Under the pieces are notes generated by a model. It searched no databases, was not told the DNA's origin, and saw only the letters and a program-made list of their open reading frames with translations. DNA of 64,000 nucleotides from Doris montereyensis (lineage: Eukaryota > Mollusca > Gastropoda > Nudibranchia > Dorididae): the NCBI GenBank assembly GCA_037039925.1, contig JAXRKP010001504.1, positions 46,001-110,000 on the forward strand, given 5' to 3'. Below, one piece after another: positions 25,802 through 37,957 of the stretch; the stretch's first letter is position 1; each line of letters begins with the position of its first letter. The position numbers and the translations under genes were made by a program.

Positions 25802-26405
25802 ATCAACCAATCAATAAATCAAGCAATCAATAAATAAGTAAATAAAAAAATAAAAATAAATACATGAAACCATAATATCATTTATAAAGGTGTATGGTAC
25901 ATGAATTAAAATCGCACAATGAAAACAATTACTTTTTTCTTCTAAGAAGCATCGCATGAGGTATGTTTTGATATGTTTTTTTAAAGGTGTCTTCCGACGT
26001 GTCAACCATAGATCGTATTGACAGCGGAAGAGCATTCCAGACGTGAGGACCTGCGTATTTAAAAGAGCGCAGTGACAGTTTTGTCAGGCCTTTCTTTGGG
26101 AGAACGTGGAACAGACATTGATTTGTAAATTTCAGTTGGCGAGATGGAACATAACCAGAAATCAGGTCATTTAGATAATTTGGAGCTCTATCAGTTTTAC
26201 ATTTGTGACACAATGTCGCAATTTTGTATAGTATTCGTTTATCGATCGGGAGCCAATGCAGAGACATGAACACAGGAGTAATGTGTTCATATTTCTTTTT
26301 CTTCAAAATCGCTCTGGCCGCATGGTTTTGGATACGTTGGAGCTTATTAATCAAAACATCAGGTAAATTATAAAACAGAGAGTTGCAATAATCAATTTTG
26401 GAAAA
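25670..26405 (-). pseudogene. Non-LTR retrotransposon 3' fragment (C-terminal domain of ORF2)
   Basis: A 141-codon open minus-strand frame (26,354-25,929) matches the C-terminal end of CR1/Jockey-like ORF2 proteins: LQRIQNHAARAI, HITPVFMSLHWLPIDKRI, LYKIATLCHK, APNYLNDLI, GPHVWNALPLSIR. The 3' UTR follows, with GCGCCTAGAGCTGTCG and GGGAGTGGGCGCTATAG, ending in ATT repeats at 25,660-25,675. An (AAAT)n tract (25,764-25,802) lies inside the 3' UTR. The 5' part (endonuclease and most of the RT) is missing. Confidence 0.85.
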
Positions 26406-26443
26406 AAGTGCGTGCTGAAGTCAATGTTTTAAGAGAACTTAGA

Positions 26444-26482
26444 TTAGTAGTAGTAATAGTAGTAGTAGTAGTAATAGTAGTA

Positions 26483-26525
<43 letters not shown>

Positions 26526-26526
26526 C

Positions 26527-26573
<47 letters not shown>

Positions 26574-26592
26574 CAGCAGTGGCAGTAGCAGC

Positions 26593-26623
<31 letters not shown>

Positions 26624-26643
26624 TTGGTGGTGGTTGTGTAGTG

Positions 26644-26697
<54 letters not shown>

Positions 26698-26701
26698 ATA
26701 T

Positions 26702-26736
<35 letters not shown>

Positions 26737-26846
26737 ATAGTAATAGTAGTAGTAGTAGTAATATTAATAGTAGTAATAGTAGTAGTAGTAGTAGTAGTAG
26801 GAGTAGTAGTAGTAGTAGTAGTAGGTAGTAATAGTAGAGTAGTGGC

Positions 26847-26882
<36 letters not shown>

Positions 26883-26942
26883 TGTAGTAGCTCGGTTGTA
26901 GTAGTAGTAGACCGAGGCGTGCTTAATAGTAGTAATAGTAGC

Positions 26943-26988
<46 letters not shown>
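26444..26988. repeat. (GTA)n microsatellite, about 545 bp
   Basis: AGT/GTA triplets with frequent single-base variants (AGC, AAT, GTG) and a few interruptions (26,625-26,650; 26,825-26,850; 26,890-26,920). Non-coding. Confidence 0.95.
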
Positions 26989-27104
26989 ATCACTGGGAGT
27001 TCTAGTAGTTAAGTTACTTCCGGACACCCAATTCGGTTGATGATAGAAGATACTAGACGATATTTCTAATTTTCTTGTTTTTCTCATTTCACGACGGATT
27101 TTCG

Positions 27105-27180
27105 CTTCAATCATGTGCTGTGCTGTGATTTGGGTGCCGACACAGAGGTCGCGGGTTCGATCCCCATGGTGGCCAGGATT
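27105..27180 (+). repeat. tRNA-like SINE head (third family)
   Basis: GTGCTGTGCTGTGATTTGG, then CGCGGGTTCGATCCCC (B box) at about 27,148-27,163. It has a tRNA-derived promoter layout but no tRNA fold with intact stems. A shrunken version occurs at about 28,193 in the second copy of the duplication. Confidence 0.45.
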
Positions 27181-28140
27181 TGGTTCTGTCTATTCCTTGT
27201 GTTTGATTCTCATCAGATTTTGTTCCTCTGGGACTTTCATATTATCTTGTGTCATTACATTAGTCATAGTATTAGTAATATTAGTAGTATTAGTTTTCCA
27301 AATTAGTTTTAGCAGTAGCAGTAACATAGTAGTAGTAGTAGTAGTTGATGTCCCCATACTTCGGCCTCCTAGTAGTTTGAAGTACCTGCAATTCCATCAA
27401 CAGTTTTTATCAACAGTAGTCCAGTAGCAGTAGTAGAAATAGTAGTCCAGAAGTAGTAGTAGTCATTGTAATTTTGACAAATTGTAGTAGTAGTTTTTAG
27501 TATCAGAGGTGATAGTAATATACTTTTTTTTGTTTTGGTACTGTCATACGTACATTGTTTTTTGGTAGGCCTACTAGACTTTGTATCAGTATAATTATCA
27601 TGTCATTGTCCATCCCCTACTACATTTTAAGTTTTAAGATATAGTTGAATATTTGAAATTTTGAGTCTGATTCTGTTTTTTTTCGTGTCTTATTCCTCCT
27701 TTGCGTTTCTTAAAAATTTTGTGATCTTTTCGTTCTGTGTTTGTTGTTTTTTGTTATGTTTTGTTGGATATAATATATTTCTTTTCGTGAGAGGGGCCTT
27801 TAGGTGAATTACGTTTGTTAGCTGGGCTTGTTCTTTCGTTGTTTTTTTTTTCTTTCTTCTTTATGAAAGTATGCCACCATGACATGTGTTAAGAGTCAGT
27901 TGTTGATGCCACAGTTGTTGCTTTTGTCATAAAGTCAATAAAGGGCTCAACGTAAAGCAAACCTAAGGCCTATTTGACTCTCTTTTTGAAATAAAGATTC
28001 AAGCAATCAGTCAATCAATCAATCTATCAAAAGAATACTTTACAGATATAATTTTCTATTACATTAGTCCCTGTACCGGTATACATGTACATGAGTCGTC
28101 TGCAAATTTGATGAGAACATGCTATTATATAACTACTAAC
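27165..28140. repeat. Tandem duplication, copy 1 (about 1 kb)
   Basis: Shares long colinear blocks with 28,188-28,925: GGATTTGGTTCTGT, CTCTGGGACTTTCATATTAT, AGTAGT runs, TATCAGAGGTGATAGTAATA, CTACTAGACTTTGTATCAG, GGCCTATTTGACTCTC and CAATCAGTCAATCAATC. No coding capacity. Confidence 0.85.
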
Positions 28141-28187
28141 CTGGTACCATGCGGCTTCGCGTGGGACAAAACTTAAATGTATTTATG

Positions 28188-28293
28188 TACGTCGCGGGTT
28201 CCGACATGGTAGGATTTGGTTCTGTTATTTTGTGTTTTTGTTCCTCTGGGACTTTCATATTATCTTGTGTCATTACATTGTAAGTAGTAGTAG

Positions 28294-28337
<44 letters not shown>

Positions 28338-28925
28338 CGTATATAGTAGTAGTAGTATCAGAGGTGATAGTAATATATTTTTGTTTTGGTACTGTCATAC
28401 GTACATTGTTTTTGTAGGCCTACTAGACTTTGTATCAGTATAATTATCATGTCATTGTCCCCTACTACATTTTAAGTTTTAAGATATAGTTGAATATTTG
28501 TTGAGTCTGATTCTGTTTTTCGTGTCTTATTCCTCCTTTGCTTTTGTGATGTTTCGTTCTGTGTTTGTTGTTTTTTGTTATGTTTTGTTGGATATAATAT
28601 ATTTCTTTTCGTGAGGGGGCAGGTGAATTACGTTGTTAGGCTTGTTCTTTCGTTGAGAAAGTATGCCACCATGACGTGTTAAGACAGTTATTGATGCCAC
28701 AGTTGTTGCTTTTGAGTAAAGGGCTCAAGTAAAGCAAACCTAAGGCCTATTTGACTCTCTTTTGAAATAAGATTCAAGCAATCAGTCAATCAATCAATCT
28801 ATCAAAAGAATACTTACAGATATAATTTTCTATTACATTAGAGAGAGAGTCGTCTGCAAATTTGATGAGAACATGCTATTATATAACTAAGTACCAGTAC
28901 TTAAATGTATTTAGTACGTATACTA
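28188..28925. repeat. Tandem duplication, copy 2, with many micro-deletions
   Basis: Same order of blocks as copy 1 but about 240 bp shorter. The loss is spread over at least ten small deletions, many collapsing T runs or short direct repeats (TTGAAATTTTGAGTC to TTGTTGAGTC; GTTGTTTTTTTTTTC lost before GAAAGTATGCC). The far end runs into a GA array. Confidence 0.85.
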
Positions 28926-28947
28926 ATTATTTTGCTGTTGTAACCTT

Positions 28948-29093
<146 letters not shown>

Positions 29094-31129
29094 AGAAAAA
29101 AGTTTATCTGATAAATGAACTTATGGACCAAATAATTGTGCGGAAAACTGAAAAATACTTTACAAGCATTACAATGGAACTCTTCAATATCTTCCTTTGA
29201 AGTCGAACACAAAATGGCGAACCTTTCCCGCTGATACACACCAATACATTGTCAGTGTATGCTGAACATTTTTAGACCAAAATAGTTACAGACGATCTTA
29301 AAAACATTGGAGGAATAAGAACATTTAGGCAGATCAACTGTAGCATAAAGGGGACATCTGATGTCACATCACTTCAGCGTTTGACGAACTGCAAGGTAAA
29401 GATACAGCTAGCTCTAGATTTGTAAATAGCCTCTAATCTAAAGTAGTAGTTACTAACAACTATGCAACAAAAATAATAACGCATCATGCTTTAACTTCAT
29501 ATAATAATTATTATAACCCGAAGTCGTTTTGATGGCAAGAAAGACAATTTAACTCTGAATTAAGCAACATAATACATGATACAATTTCTTTACACTGATC
29601 ACTTTGTCTTTGAAAGAAAAAAGCTGTGTCAAAATGTAGATTCTAGATTCTACACACATTGACAACACACACAGTGACACAAGTTACATATTCGGAACTG
29701 TCTAGTCTTCCCAGTAAAACGAATGCAATACCCAATATTCGCCAGAATAAGAACCACATATTACGTCACATGTTGCCTCTATGTTTTCTCATGTAAACAT
29801 CCAAAGTCAAAAGAATAAATTCTAGCTTAACCCATAAGTTCCCAGAAATTTTCCAATTTTACTATTTTAGATTCGAAAGCGTAAGGGACACAACTCTTGA
29901 TGGGATTGAGACTTACTTTATTTAAAAATTCATATAAATTCAACCATACATTATAAAAATATTATTTCAATTGTATTGTGTACAGAAATAAACATGATAC
30001 TTTCATTTCTCTATATATATGGCAGGTTTCACAAAAATGGGACCCAATGATAACTTGAACTCTTCAATTAATGTTTCTCAAAAGTCTAATTGATGAATCT
30101 TCTTAACATTTGGTCCATGTATAGCTTTGACATCGCAGATATAAAAAACATAATATTGTGAAATTTGCTTTCAATTTGTGTGTTTTGTGAATATTTTTTG
30201 GGTGTGAACGTCAGCAATCCAGACAGACCACATTTCCCTCTTTTTAATAAGTCCCTTTTCACCTTAAGGTAGGTGAGGTCAACGACCTTTTATTCTGTTT
30301 TCTTTAATTCCATGTGGAAGAAATTGTTCAAAGAAAATTTGGCGAGTCCTAAATTTTTTATCTTTTGCAGTGATCACGTGAGGCAGGTTTCAGATTTTCG
30401 TTATTATGTAACAACTGATGTCTACAAATGAACACACATTAAGAGCTGAAAAAAACAGTTGAAAAATACGTAAAGCGCCGTTTTTTGATTTTAAGTGAAA
30501 GAAAACGTATTCCTACCACCATATATTCTGTGAAAAAAATCATAGGTAACTCTAAATGAGAGTGAGAATACCATGAGACTACTGGCAGTCTACGAGACCT
30601 CATGGTCGGACAAAAAATATTTTTTTGATCTGAGATCTAATAACGGTAATATTGCGTTGAGCTATTGTCTCGTAGTTCATCGCGTGTAAGCCTATTGGGA
30701 AATCATGAAATTTTTGTTTTTAAATTGTCTGGTTGGCTTTGCGGAATATTTTGTTTTTGGATTACTCTTACGGCCATGTGCTTACGGCCATGCAAAAATG
30801 TAGACGATGATCGGACATCAGAAAGGAGACTGTGATCAGGTTAGATTCGGAGACCGTTCAGGTTAGATTCGTTGCATTAGCGAAACCTGCTTTGGCTTAT
30901 CGTGAGTGAAACTTATGTAAAGAAGTCCGGCAATCAATAGGCTTTCATGATTTATTATGTTCTAATAAATAAAGGCAAGATAATTGGCAATACGGGAGGT
31001 TTAGAAGTCCATTACAATGATAGTGACTTTACGTCTCCACTATGCACAGTCTCCTTGGCATAACAATACAATATTACTAAAAACGCATTTCAACGAGAGA
31101 GAGAGAAAATAATACTAATAGCACAGGTT

Positions 31130-31800
31130 CAAGTAGAGTTCAAGATTTGCCAGCCACCGCTCCCATCCCGTCCCGTATTCTGCGAAGCAATTATCGATCG
31201 ATAAAGACAAGTTTGTGCTAGTCTAGTGGGGCGCTCTATGTGACTGTAGATAGTTAGAGAGGGGGGGGGGGGTGAGTGATGACGGGAGTAGCGGAGAAGT
31301 GATGGTGGGGGGGGGGGCTCGCACGGGGAGAAAGGAACAATTGTCGTCAAAAGCGTTTTCTTTTCGGCGACACTGGTGCATGAGGGGATCTCTCTCTATT
31401 GGCAAATATCGGCCTATACTATCGCATCCTCACTCGTTCAAATTATAAGTCATGTACGCCAGTTTGAGCAGAATGGTACACACGATAAACCTGTAACACG
31501 TAATAAGGATAGTATAAAGGCGTACAATCACAGAATTTTACAAAAACGGGACAAAAGGCATTGGTTTTCATTTTCATCATCCACACGATCCGGATCGCGC
31601 GAGTCATCTGATCAACGGTAAGGCACCGGCCGTACTCCACGCCGAGGTGTCGGGAAACACAAACACAGACTTCACATCTTATTGAGAACTAGGGAAAAGT
31701 CAGGAAACTCTCCAAACCAGATGCCCAAGCGTTACGTCACTAAATAAACGCCAGGGAAACCTCGGTCGACGGACGCGAGCAGTTCACGTAACATTACGTA
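31130..31800. promoter_or_regulatory. CpG-rich segment, possible promoter or captured host sequence
   Basis: Roughly 45 CpG dinucleotides in 670 bp by eye count, against very few in neighbouring sequence, with G and C runs at 31,260-31,320 and clusters such as GATCCGGATCGCGCGAG (31,588). A plus-strand open frame from 31,376 ends at CAACG|GTAAGG (31,614-31,624), which could be a splice donor. No protein similarity is recognised and no TATA or initiator is clear. Lying inside the piggyBac ends, it could be cargo or element promoter. Confidence 0.3.
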
Positions 31801-32039
31801 CTGGCGTTGGACCTAGAATTTTCACAGTTATGCTTTTCCTTGACTGAAAAACATGAACTTTTAAAAGCTAATTTACTTGCTAACATGTACATTTTGACAA
31901 AAGAGGAAATGGGGATGGACCATTTTGTGAAACCTGCCATATGTATAACATGACATATATTTGAAATGTAAAAAAGATGAAAAATATATAATAAACACAC
32001 AAATTTAATAAATTTTCCTTCCGTTTCAAGACATAATTT

Positions 32040-33010
32040 TGTTTGATTGTTTTAAAAAAAAAATGTTTTGTCATGAAATTTGCATGAGGCACAAATGTGT
32101 ATTGAGTAGACAGCAAAACACAGTTTCTGGGCGCTTTGTCGGAAGGTGTTCTAATGTTTTTTTTTGCGGCACATAAAACACTGGTCTGGTAGACGGATCG
32201 CCGATGGCATTTTCATGTCATTATTGGTTACACCAGTGGCTGCAGCACCAGTTTCTCTAACAGATCTCTTTCTGCTAGTAGTAGTACCGGTACACTGCAT
32301 GAGGGATCTGGCAATTTCCATGTGAAATGCAAGGTGACTGAGCGGCTTTGCCGAGGCTGGCCGTGGCAGATTGCAGTAAATGATTTAGGCATTTACAATC
32401 GATACCTCAATAAGGTACCAAAAGCAGCTGCGTATTTACTTGAAGCTTTTGCTGCCCACGGGATAGTATGATTGCAGTTGATCATTCAGGTCCACTCCTG
32501 CCATATTGGAATTGTAGGCGGATATTGGCAGGGGGATTTCCTTTTCAACAACTCCTTCCTTGGTGCGTGGATTTGTTGTCATTTGCGTTGGTGGAGATCG
32601 TGGATACAGGCTGCTTGCCTCTCCAGAAACAGGCAACAATGTTCCCATTTGCCTCATAAGGCACTGCCCTTTTGAATTTTCCCCTTCAAGTTCTTGCGAT
32701 TTTGCCATGTGGTTGCGCAAGACTATGTGTCTTTATTGAGTAAGTCCTTTGTGAGGCAAATCGAACTAAAATAGTTGTCAAAATATAGGTGACGGTGTTG
32801 ATTGAGGTAGCGGGCAGTAAGAGACATCACTACACTGTGGCCCAAATCATTAGGCATGACGACATCTGATTTCCCGGTGTAGAATGAGAAGTCAGTCAGG
32901 TATCCATTTGAGGAATCACAGCAACACCAAACCTTCACTCCCCACGGATTCGGTTTGCCTTTAATATATTGTTTGAAATAGAGTCAGGTCAACAGAAATG
33001 AGAGCTGTAA
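32040..33010 (-). pseudogene. piggyBac transposase, 5'-truncated and frameshifted
   Basis: Reading leftwards, the frames give NPWGVKVWCCCDSSNGYL, DFSFYTGK, then RHLYFDNYFSS (region of a catalytic Asp), LLNKDT, STNAN, AYNSNMAGVDLNDQLQSY and YPVGSKSFK (region of the last catalytic Asp). The downstream helix region has IVNA and IIY, and the Cys-rich C-terminal finger has QCFMCRKK and ICASCKFHD. Two or more frame changes and in-frame stops (after SKSFK, after IVNA) break it. Family identification is by recall of the DDE_Tnp_1_7 / PGBD pattern. Confidence 0.85.
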
Positions 33011-33169
33011 ACGGATAACGAAAGAACGAACTTCCGGCCAAAATCCGTAACTTCTGTTAGTTTTAATATCGAAGTGATTATTAGTAGAAAAATCATATAC
33101 CAAGTTCTTTTCTTCCGGGCGATACGGGAAGCAACCATAGCGGGCGATATGGTAACTTATGGGTTAAAG

Positions 33170-34480
33170 TGTTATCAACGCAAGCTCTCCCTCTTTTCTA
33201 AAGATTTTCTCGACACATCACTATTCTTCGATTCACACTCACAGAGGAATCAAGTCCTCAGTCTCCATATATTGCAGGTTGGTTAACCCCAAAATCAGCA
33301 ACCCTTTGGGCTTCATAGTCTACAACATTGTTATTATTGTACCTCTGTATGTCTACTATTATTTTTTGTTTGTTTCACTAGCCTGCATCGTTTAGGCCTA
33401 GATCTAGGCCCTACGGTACTAAGTATTATTAAAGGCAATGCTTTGTCAATCGATCACACTAGCAGCTGCCAGTGACTGCGTGTGTGTAAGTGTGTACAAT
33501 GGATGCCGTACAAGTCGATGTTTAAGGAATCTATTAAAAAGATCGTCCCATGTAAAACGTCAGCTTTTAAGCAATCGCTCAGTTACCTCCCTTGATAGGA
33601 TTTTCAACCTAATGGTCTAGATTATTGCTGACTGATGTGTGTACTTGTTTTTTTTTTTGGTGATTTTTTCCTTGTTTTTTGTGTTTGTCTTGCTTTTTAT
33701 TACATGAAGTGCATGTACATGTGATTGTTGAGCGCAGTGGTAGAATTTCAAATGAAAGAGAGAAGTGGCGATGTTGGAATACAGTTGTAGTAAGACTGAT
33801 GCGATGAGATCTCTGGCTTCATTTTTAAGCCAATCACCTGATTTGTCAAGTGCTTTGTGGAGGTAATGCCAATGGCAGGTACACAATTATTGGGTAAGAG
33901 TAAAGTCCTTGGCACCTTCACCTTCTTTAAAAAAGGCATAACTTAACTCGATGTCGACTGAAACAGTTTTTCATGAACTAAAAAAATGTATTGGGGATGG
34001 GACTGTTAGAAAAAGCATTGACTTTAATGAAGATCGACTGATGCAAGTAGACTTATGCAGCATCCATTGTATGTTTGTATGTATGTTTTTATTATCAACA
34101 TGTACGGATGCATTGGTGTACATATAGATGAACATGGGTTCCCTCTCTTTATACATGGCTCCAACAGGAATATATGACACACACACACACATTATAATTC
34201 GAAACTGTATTATAAACGTTTCATAAGATAAATTGTATAAACAAACATATATAAAATATATATAGAAATTCACCACTATTCAAAGGGTAATTACTGATAA
34301 CTTGATTATGGAGTCCCGTGCCCCTGATTCAAAGCACTCAAAACTCCCATGTGACTCATTGCACCGTCCGTTAATAGGATTAAAAGTGTAAATATGCACT
34401 CAGACTATTATGGACAAGTCATTAACCGAACGCACCAAAATGTTGATGGCATAAAGTGATTCTACATGTCGTCATCACTC
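33170..34480. other. Non-coding spacer
   Basis: AT-rich sequence with short T runs (33,650) and a CA run (34,179-34,190). I see no exon, RNA gene or transposon end that I can support. Confidence 0.4.
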
Positions 34481-34584
34481 ACCGTGATGACTTTCCGTGA
34501 TTGGATGATTAAGGTTTAGTGTCATTATTACGCATAATGTGCTTGTACGTGATGTACCAATGAGCCATGCTGACCGCTTTACCT

Positions 34585-34744
34585 GCGCTATTGGGTCGTT
34601 AAAGGCAGAAAGAGGTCTATCTTGCTGAGCATTGCGCGAAGGTGTGATTTTTGCTATGCGTTGCAAGAAATATTCATTTGTTCCCAGCAGATCAGTGTCG
34701 GAGTTGGAATTGCGGAGACGTGGGATAGTTATACTATAGGACAA
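34585..34744 (-). CDS. Possible first coding exon of an unidentified gene
   Basis: From ATG at 34,744 the frame reads MSYSITIPRLRNSNSDTDLL, GTNEYFLQRIAKITPSRN, AQQDRPLSAFNDPIAQ and then meets a good donor, CAG|GTAAAG, at about 34,585. Composition and the clean donor are coding-like. No domain is recognised and no second exon was found downstream on the minus strand, so this remains a candidate. Confidence 0.3.
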
Positions 34745-35700
34745 ATATAGACAAGATTTATATTTGTTCCCAGGTGTCGGATATCAGAGTATGTCGGATA
34801 AGTGATGATTGGATATAATTGGTAGTAACTAGACTCCATCCTTCTTCATGATCGTAGGGCCTTCATGATTACAATGTTGTTGTTTTCAATTGTTATCATG
34901 AAGATCATATGAGATTATATTATTCATGTTACCAGTCCAAGTATTTGGGATCTTCGCACTTGAGTCCCGCCACCCTTTAATTTTACCCATTGCCATTACG
35001 AACCCCGGTTTATATATATATATGATATTGATATCTGCGCGATGTGCTAGTGCTATATATAGATCTAGATAGATCTGGGAATTCCGTAGTCGGGCACGGC
35101 ATCAATTTTTGCTAGTGAGCAAAATTCAATAATATAATAAAACGGGAAAATAAGATACCTCAAACAATCTTTAGTATCGTGAAACCCAATTTTCATTTGA
35201 GATAGAATCGTTCTACAGACACAATATCCAACTAGATCTAGTGAGTTCTTTGGCTAAAAACTCCAAACAGCGGCCATTTGATGCGATTCTCAGAGGCAGT
35301 GCAAATTAAAAAATAAGGATCTTTTTGAAGGCATTGCCGCAACACAGCTGTTGGGATGAGATGCCGGAGGGACCTAACCTTGGGTTTGATGGGATAGTGG
35401 AACGGTTGTGCAGGTAATTCTTTTTAATATTATACAGCATCTATGCAATATTATGCAAATTAAATAACTCTACCGAGTTTCATCATGTCTAGAAATATGT
35501 TCCATATATATATATATTATATATATATTTATAGATAAGCAAATGAAAGCCAGTCGCTCTCGGTTCAAATATTTTTATCCAAGTTCGATACGTCACCCTG
35601 ACCGCTGTCAGTGGTCACCCTGACCGCCTGTCAGTGATATTTGAGCTGCTTGTGTTTCTAATCTCATCGTGTCAGATAAACAGTAAAAACATCCGAAGTC
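34745..35700. other. Non-coding spacer
   Basis: AT-rich, with a TAGATC cluster at 35,060-35,075 and TA-rich patches at 35,500-35,530. No supported gene. Confidence 0.4.
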
Positions 35701-35706
35701 TCAAAA

Positions 35707-35868
35707 AGACTGTGGCAACTCAAAGCAACCTCTCAACAATACATTGTAAGATTGTTTGTATCACTGTGGCAACTCAAAGCAACCTCTCAACAATACATTG
35801 TAAGATTGTTTGTATCACTGTAGCAACTCAAAGCAACCTCTCAACAATACATTGTAAGTAATGTAAGA
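35707..35868 (+). repeat. Three direct copies of a 57-bp unit
   Basis: The unit CACTGTGGCAACTCAAAGC, AACCTCTCAACAATACATTG, TAAGATTGTTTGTAT occurs almost identically at about 35,708, 35,765 and 35,820; the third has a short ATGTAA insertion. Each unit contains ATT|GTAAGATTG, which looks like a splice donor. Confidence 0.85.
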
Positions 35869-36571
35869 TTGTTTGTTATTTCATCCAAATACCATTCATA
35901 TGAATTTAGGGGCATTCAGACACATACATACTTGAAGCATATTACACCCTGGGTGGTACCAAGCACCATTATTAGACAGATTAGTATTCAATTCTGAGGT
36001 TACGTATCGTAGGTAGGCGTGAAGGTACTCTTCCAACTTTTTAATTACCAGTATATATCCTGTCCAACACGACGGGCTAGCTCGATGAAAATGATACTCA
36101 CAGAGATGGGGAAACAATGAAGAAATTTACATTAATTCAACGTCACTTTGGGCATAACATTTTTTTGTCAAATAAAAACGATCTGAGGATGATTTACAGC
36201 CCTACATGCAAAATATGGTTGTACTCCTATCAACAGAGCCTTTGGCGAACAAAGATGAACCAACTCATGATATTATATATATATATAATGTAGATTATAT
36301 TTACAGCTGTGTTTTTCAACCAATTATAATAAGACATGCTGTTGCTCTGAGTGTTTTCATTTTAATTTCTAGTCATGGAATGCAAAAATATTTTTTAAAC
36401 TGCTGTGATGGGTTGATGTAGAGGTTGATGTAGTTAGTGATGAATTTGAATTTGAGTTGTGATTTTTCACAAAACAAATTAAGGTTTGAAACTCAGTGAT
36501 GTGTGAGTGGGAGATCCAGAAATGTTCAAAATCACTGTATTATCAAGCATGTCTTCTTCTTTTGTGTACAG

Positions 36572-37957
36572 AGTGAAAAGTCACCCCTGCCAGACGTTGA
36601 AAACTTCAGCATGGAAAACAAAGATTGTGAGGATGTTTCCAGAGGCAGTGAGCCGAGTGATGATCAGGAGTCACCTGGTGTCATGGAGACGAGTGTCGCA
36701 GATGATCACGAGTCACCTGGTGGTGTCATGGAGACGAGTGCCGGAGATGTGTCCGGGGATGCTGAAGAGACGACTGTGGCTGTGGAGACAGTACCCAATC
36801 CTGATGTCGAGTTTTAAAGCCGCCTGCCAGTCTCTCTGCATTAGACAATTTGAACGCTGAAGATTCACTTCCTTCTCAAGGGGGCTCAGTGGAATCTAAA
36901 AACATCCCTTCCTCCATGCATGACGAGGATGATGCCACAAAACCACAGTCTGACAGCCCAAGCCCCGATACTGAAACGACTGCTAAGGAGAAGGAATCGG
37001 ACAAAGAGGTGGATATGGGGATTGAGAGAGAATCGCAGTCGGATGAAGACACGTCAGGGAGGAATCCTCGAGTCATTCCACTGACGAAGCCGAGAATACA
37101 GGAGGAGAGCAATCTGCTGACGGTTTGATCGTAGCGGAGACCGAATCCGAGATGAAAGGTCGGACAATGGGAAAAGGTGACCTTGAGCCAGAAGATATAG
37201 AAACAGAAGAGAGCGAACAGGAAGTCAGTCATAGAATGTCAGACGAGGATGAAAGTCAGAATTCTTTAGAGAGTGAACCCTTACCAGATGGTGAGGAATT
37301 TCAGGAAGTTGAGAATCAACCTACGATAGAAACTGAGCAGAAACTCACTTCTGATAGTAAAGATGAAAGTAGCGAAGAGATTCCGGTTTCCATGACGGAG
37401 GAGAGTGAAGAAGACGAAAAACGTTCAACAGCAGAGGCTGAAGAAAAGACGCACAACTCAGCCACCTTGAGCAGCGAAAAGCAGGCTGCACATGAAATAA
37501 TGGATAGGGCAAGAGAGGATGAAGAAGAGCTTGAGAGCCAGGCCGCAGAAGAAAGTGATGAAGACTTGAGAGAGGAAACAGCTGAAGACAATGCACTGGA
37601 GACTGAAGACAAAGTCAGGGTGGAAACCATTTTGAATCCCGAATTACCAAGTCCAGGAATTGTATCCGAACCGAGGGATTCTTTGGATGCGGACTTGATG
37701 TCACAAGGGGACGACGATGTTGTTAATGAGGCTCAGTCCAATGTGGAGGACTCAAGTCCTGATGGTATTGACCAGCTTGCCGGTGATTCGTCAATGTTCT
37801 CGGAAGAAGATCCCCTCCCATCGGACTCGCTCCATGAGACAGAGACTGACTTGGCTGCAGGCTCGGACGTATCCGTGACGTCTCAAATCGCTAGAGATGC
37901 ATCCATTGCGTCTATTCTTTCAAGTTCAAAGAGGAAGAGGAAGGCTACCCCTAAAGT
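36572..37957 (+). CDS. MBD4: MBD4 exon A: acidic N-terminal region
   Basis: Acceptor TTTTGTGTACAG, donor AAAGT|GTGAGT. About 460 codons rich in Glu, Ser, Asp and Thr (for example [20 protein letters not shown]) ending in a basic KRKRKATPK. Two missing bases, near 36,809-36,815 and 37,052-37,060, split it into three open frames. With both restored, the exon is phase 0 to phase 2, which fits exon B (GT + A = Val). The family does not define this region. Its assignment to MBD4 rests on phase continuity and lack of another start or stop. Confidence 0.75.

Larger units (their letters stand above)
29831..33163. mobile_element. piggyBac-superfamily transposon with both ends and TTAA target duplication
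   Basis: The left end is CCCATAAGTTCCC at 29,831, preceded by TTAA (29,827-29,830). The right end is GGTAACTTATGGG ending at 33,163, followed by TTAA (33,164-33,167). The ends are inverted repeats matching at 12 of 13 positions, and TTAA with CCC-initial termini is the piggyBac hallmark. Inside, on the minus strand, lies the C-terminal half of a piggyBac transposase (32,040-33,010). The N-terminal half is absent although the right end is intact, so this copy is internally rearranged and non-autonomous. 30,900-31,800 is CpG-rich and unlike the rest of the element. Confidence 0.82.

Noticed and set aside
37316..37630. Minus-strand Ser-rich frame over the acidic MBD4 exon
   Set aside because: Antisense of Glu/Asp/Ser codons gives Ser/Leu-rich frames. 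The plus strand has splice sites and phase continuity.
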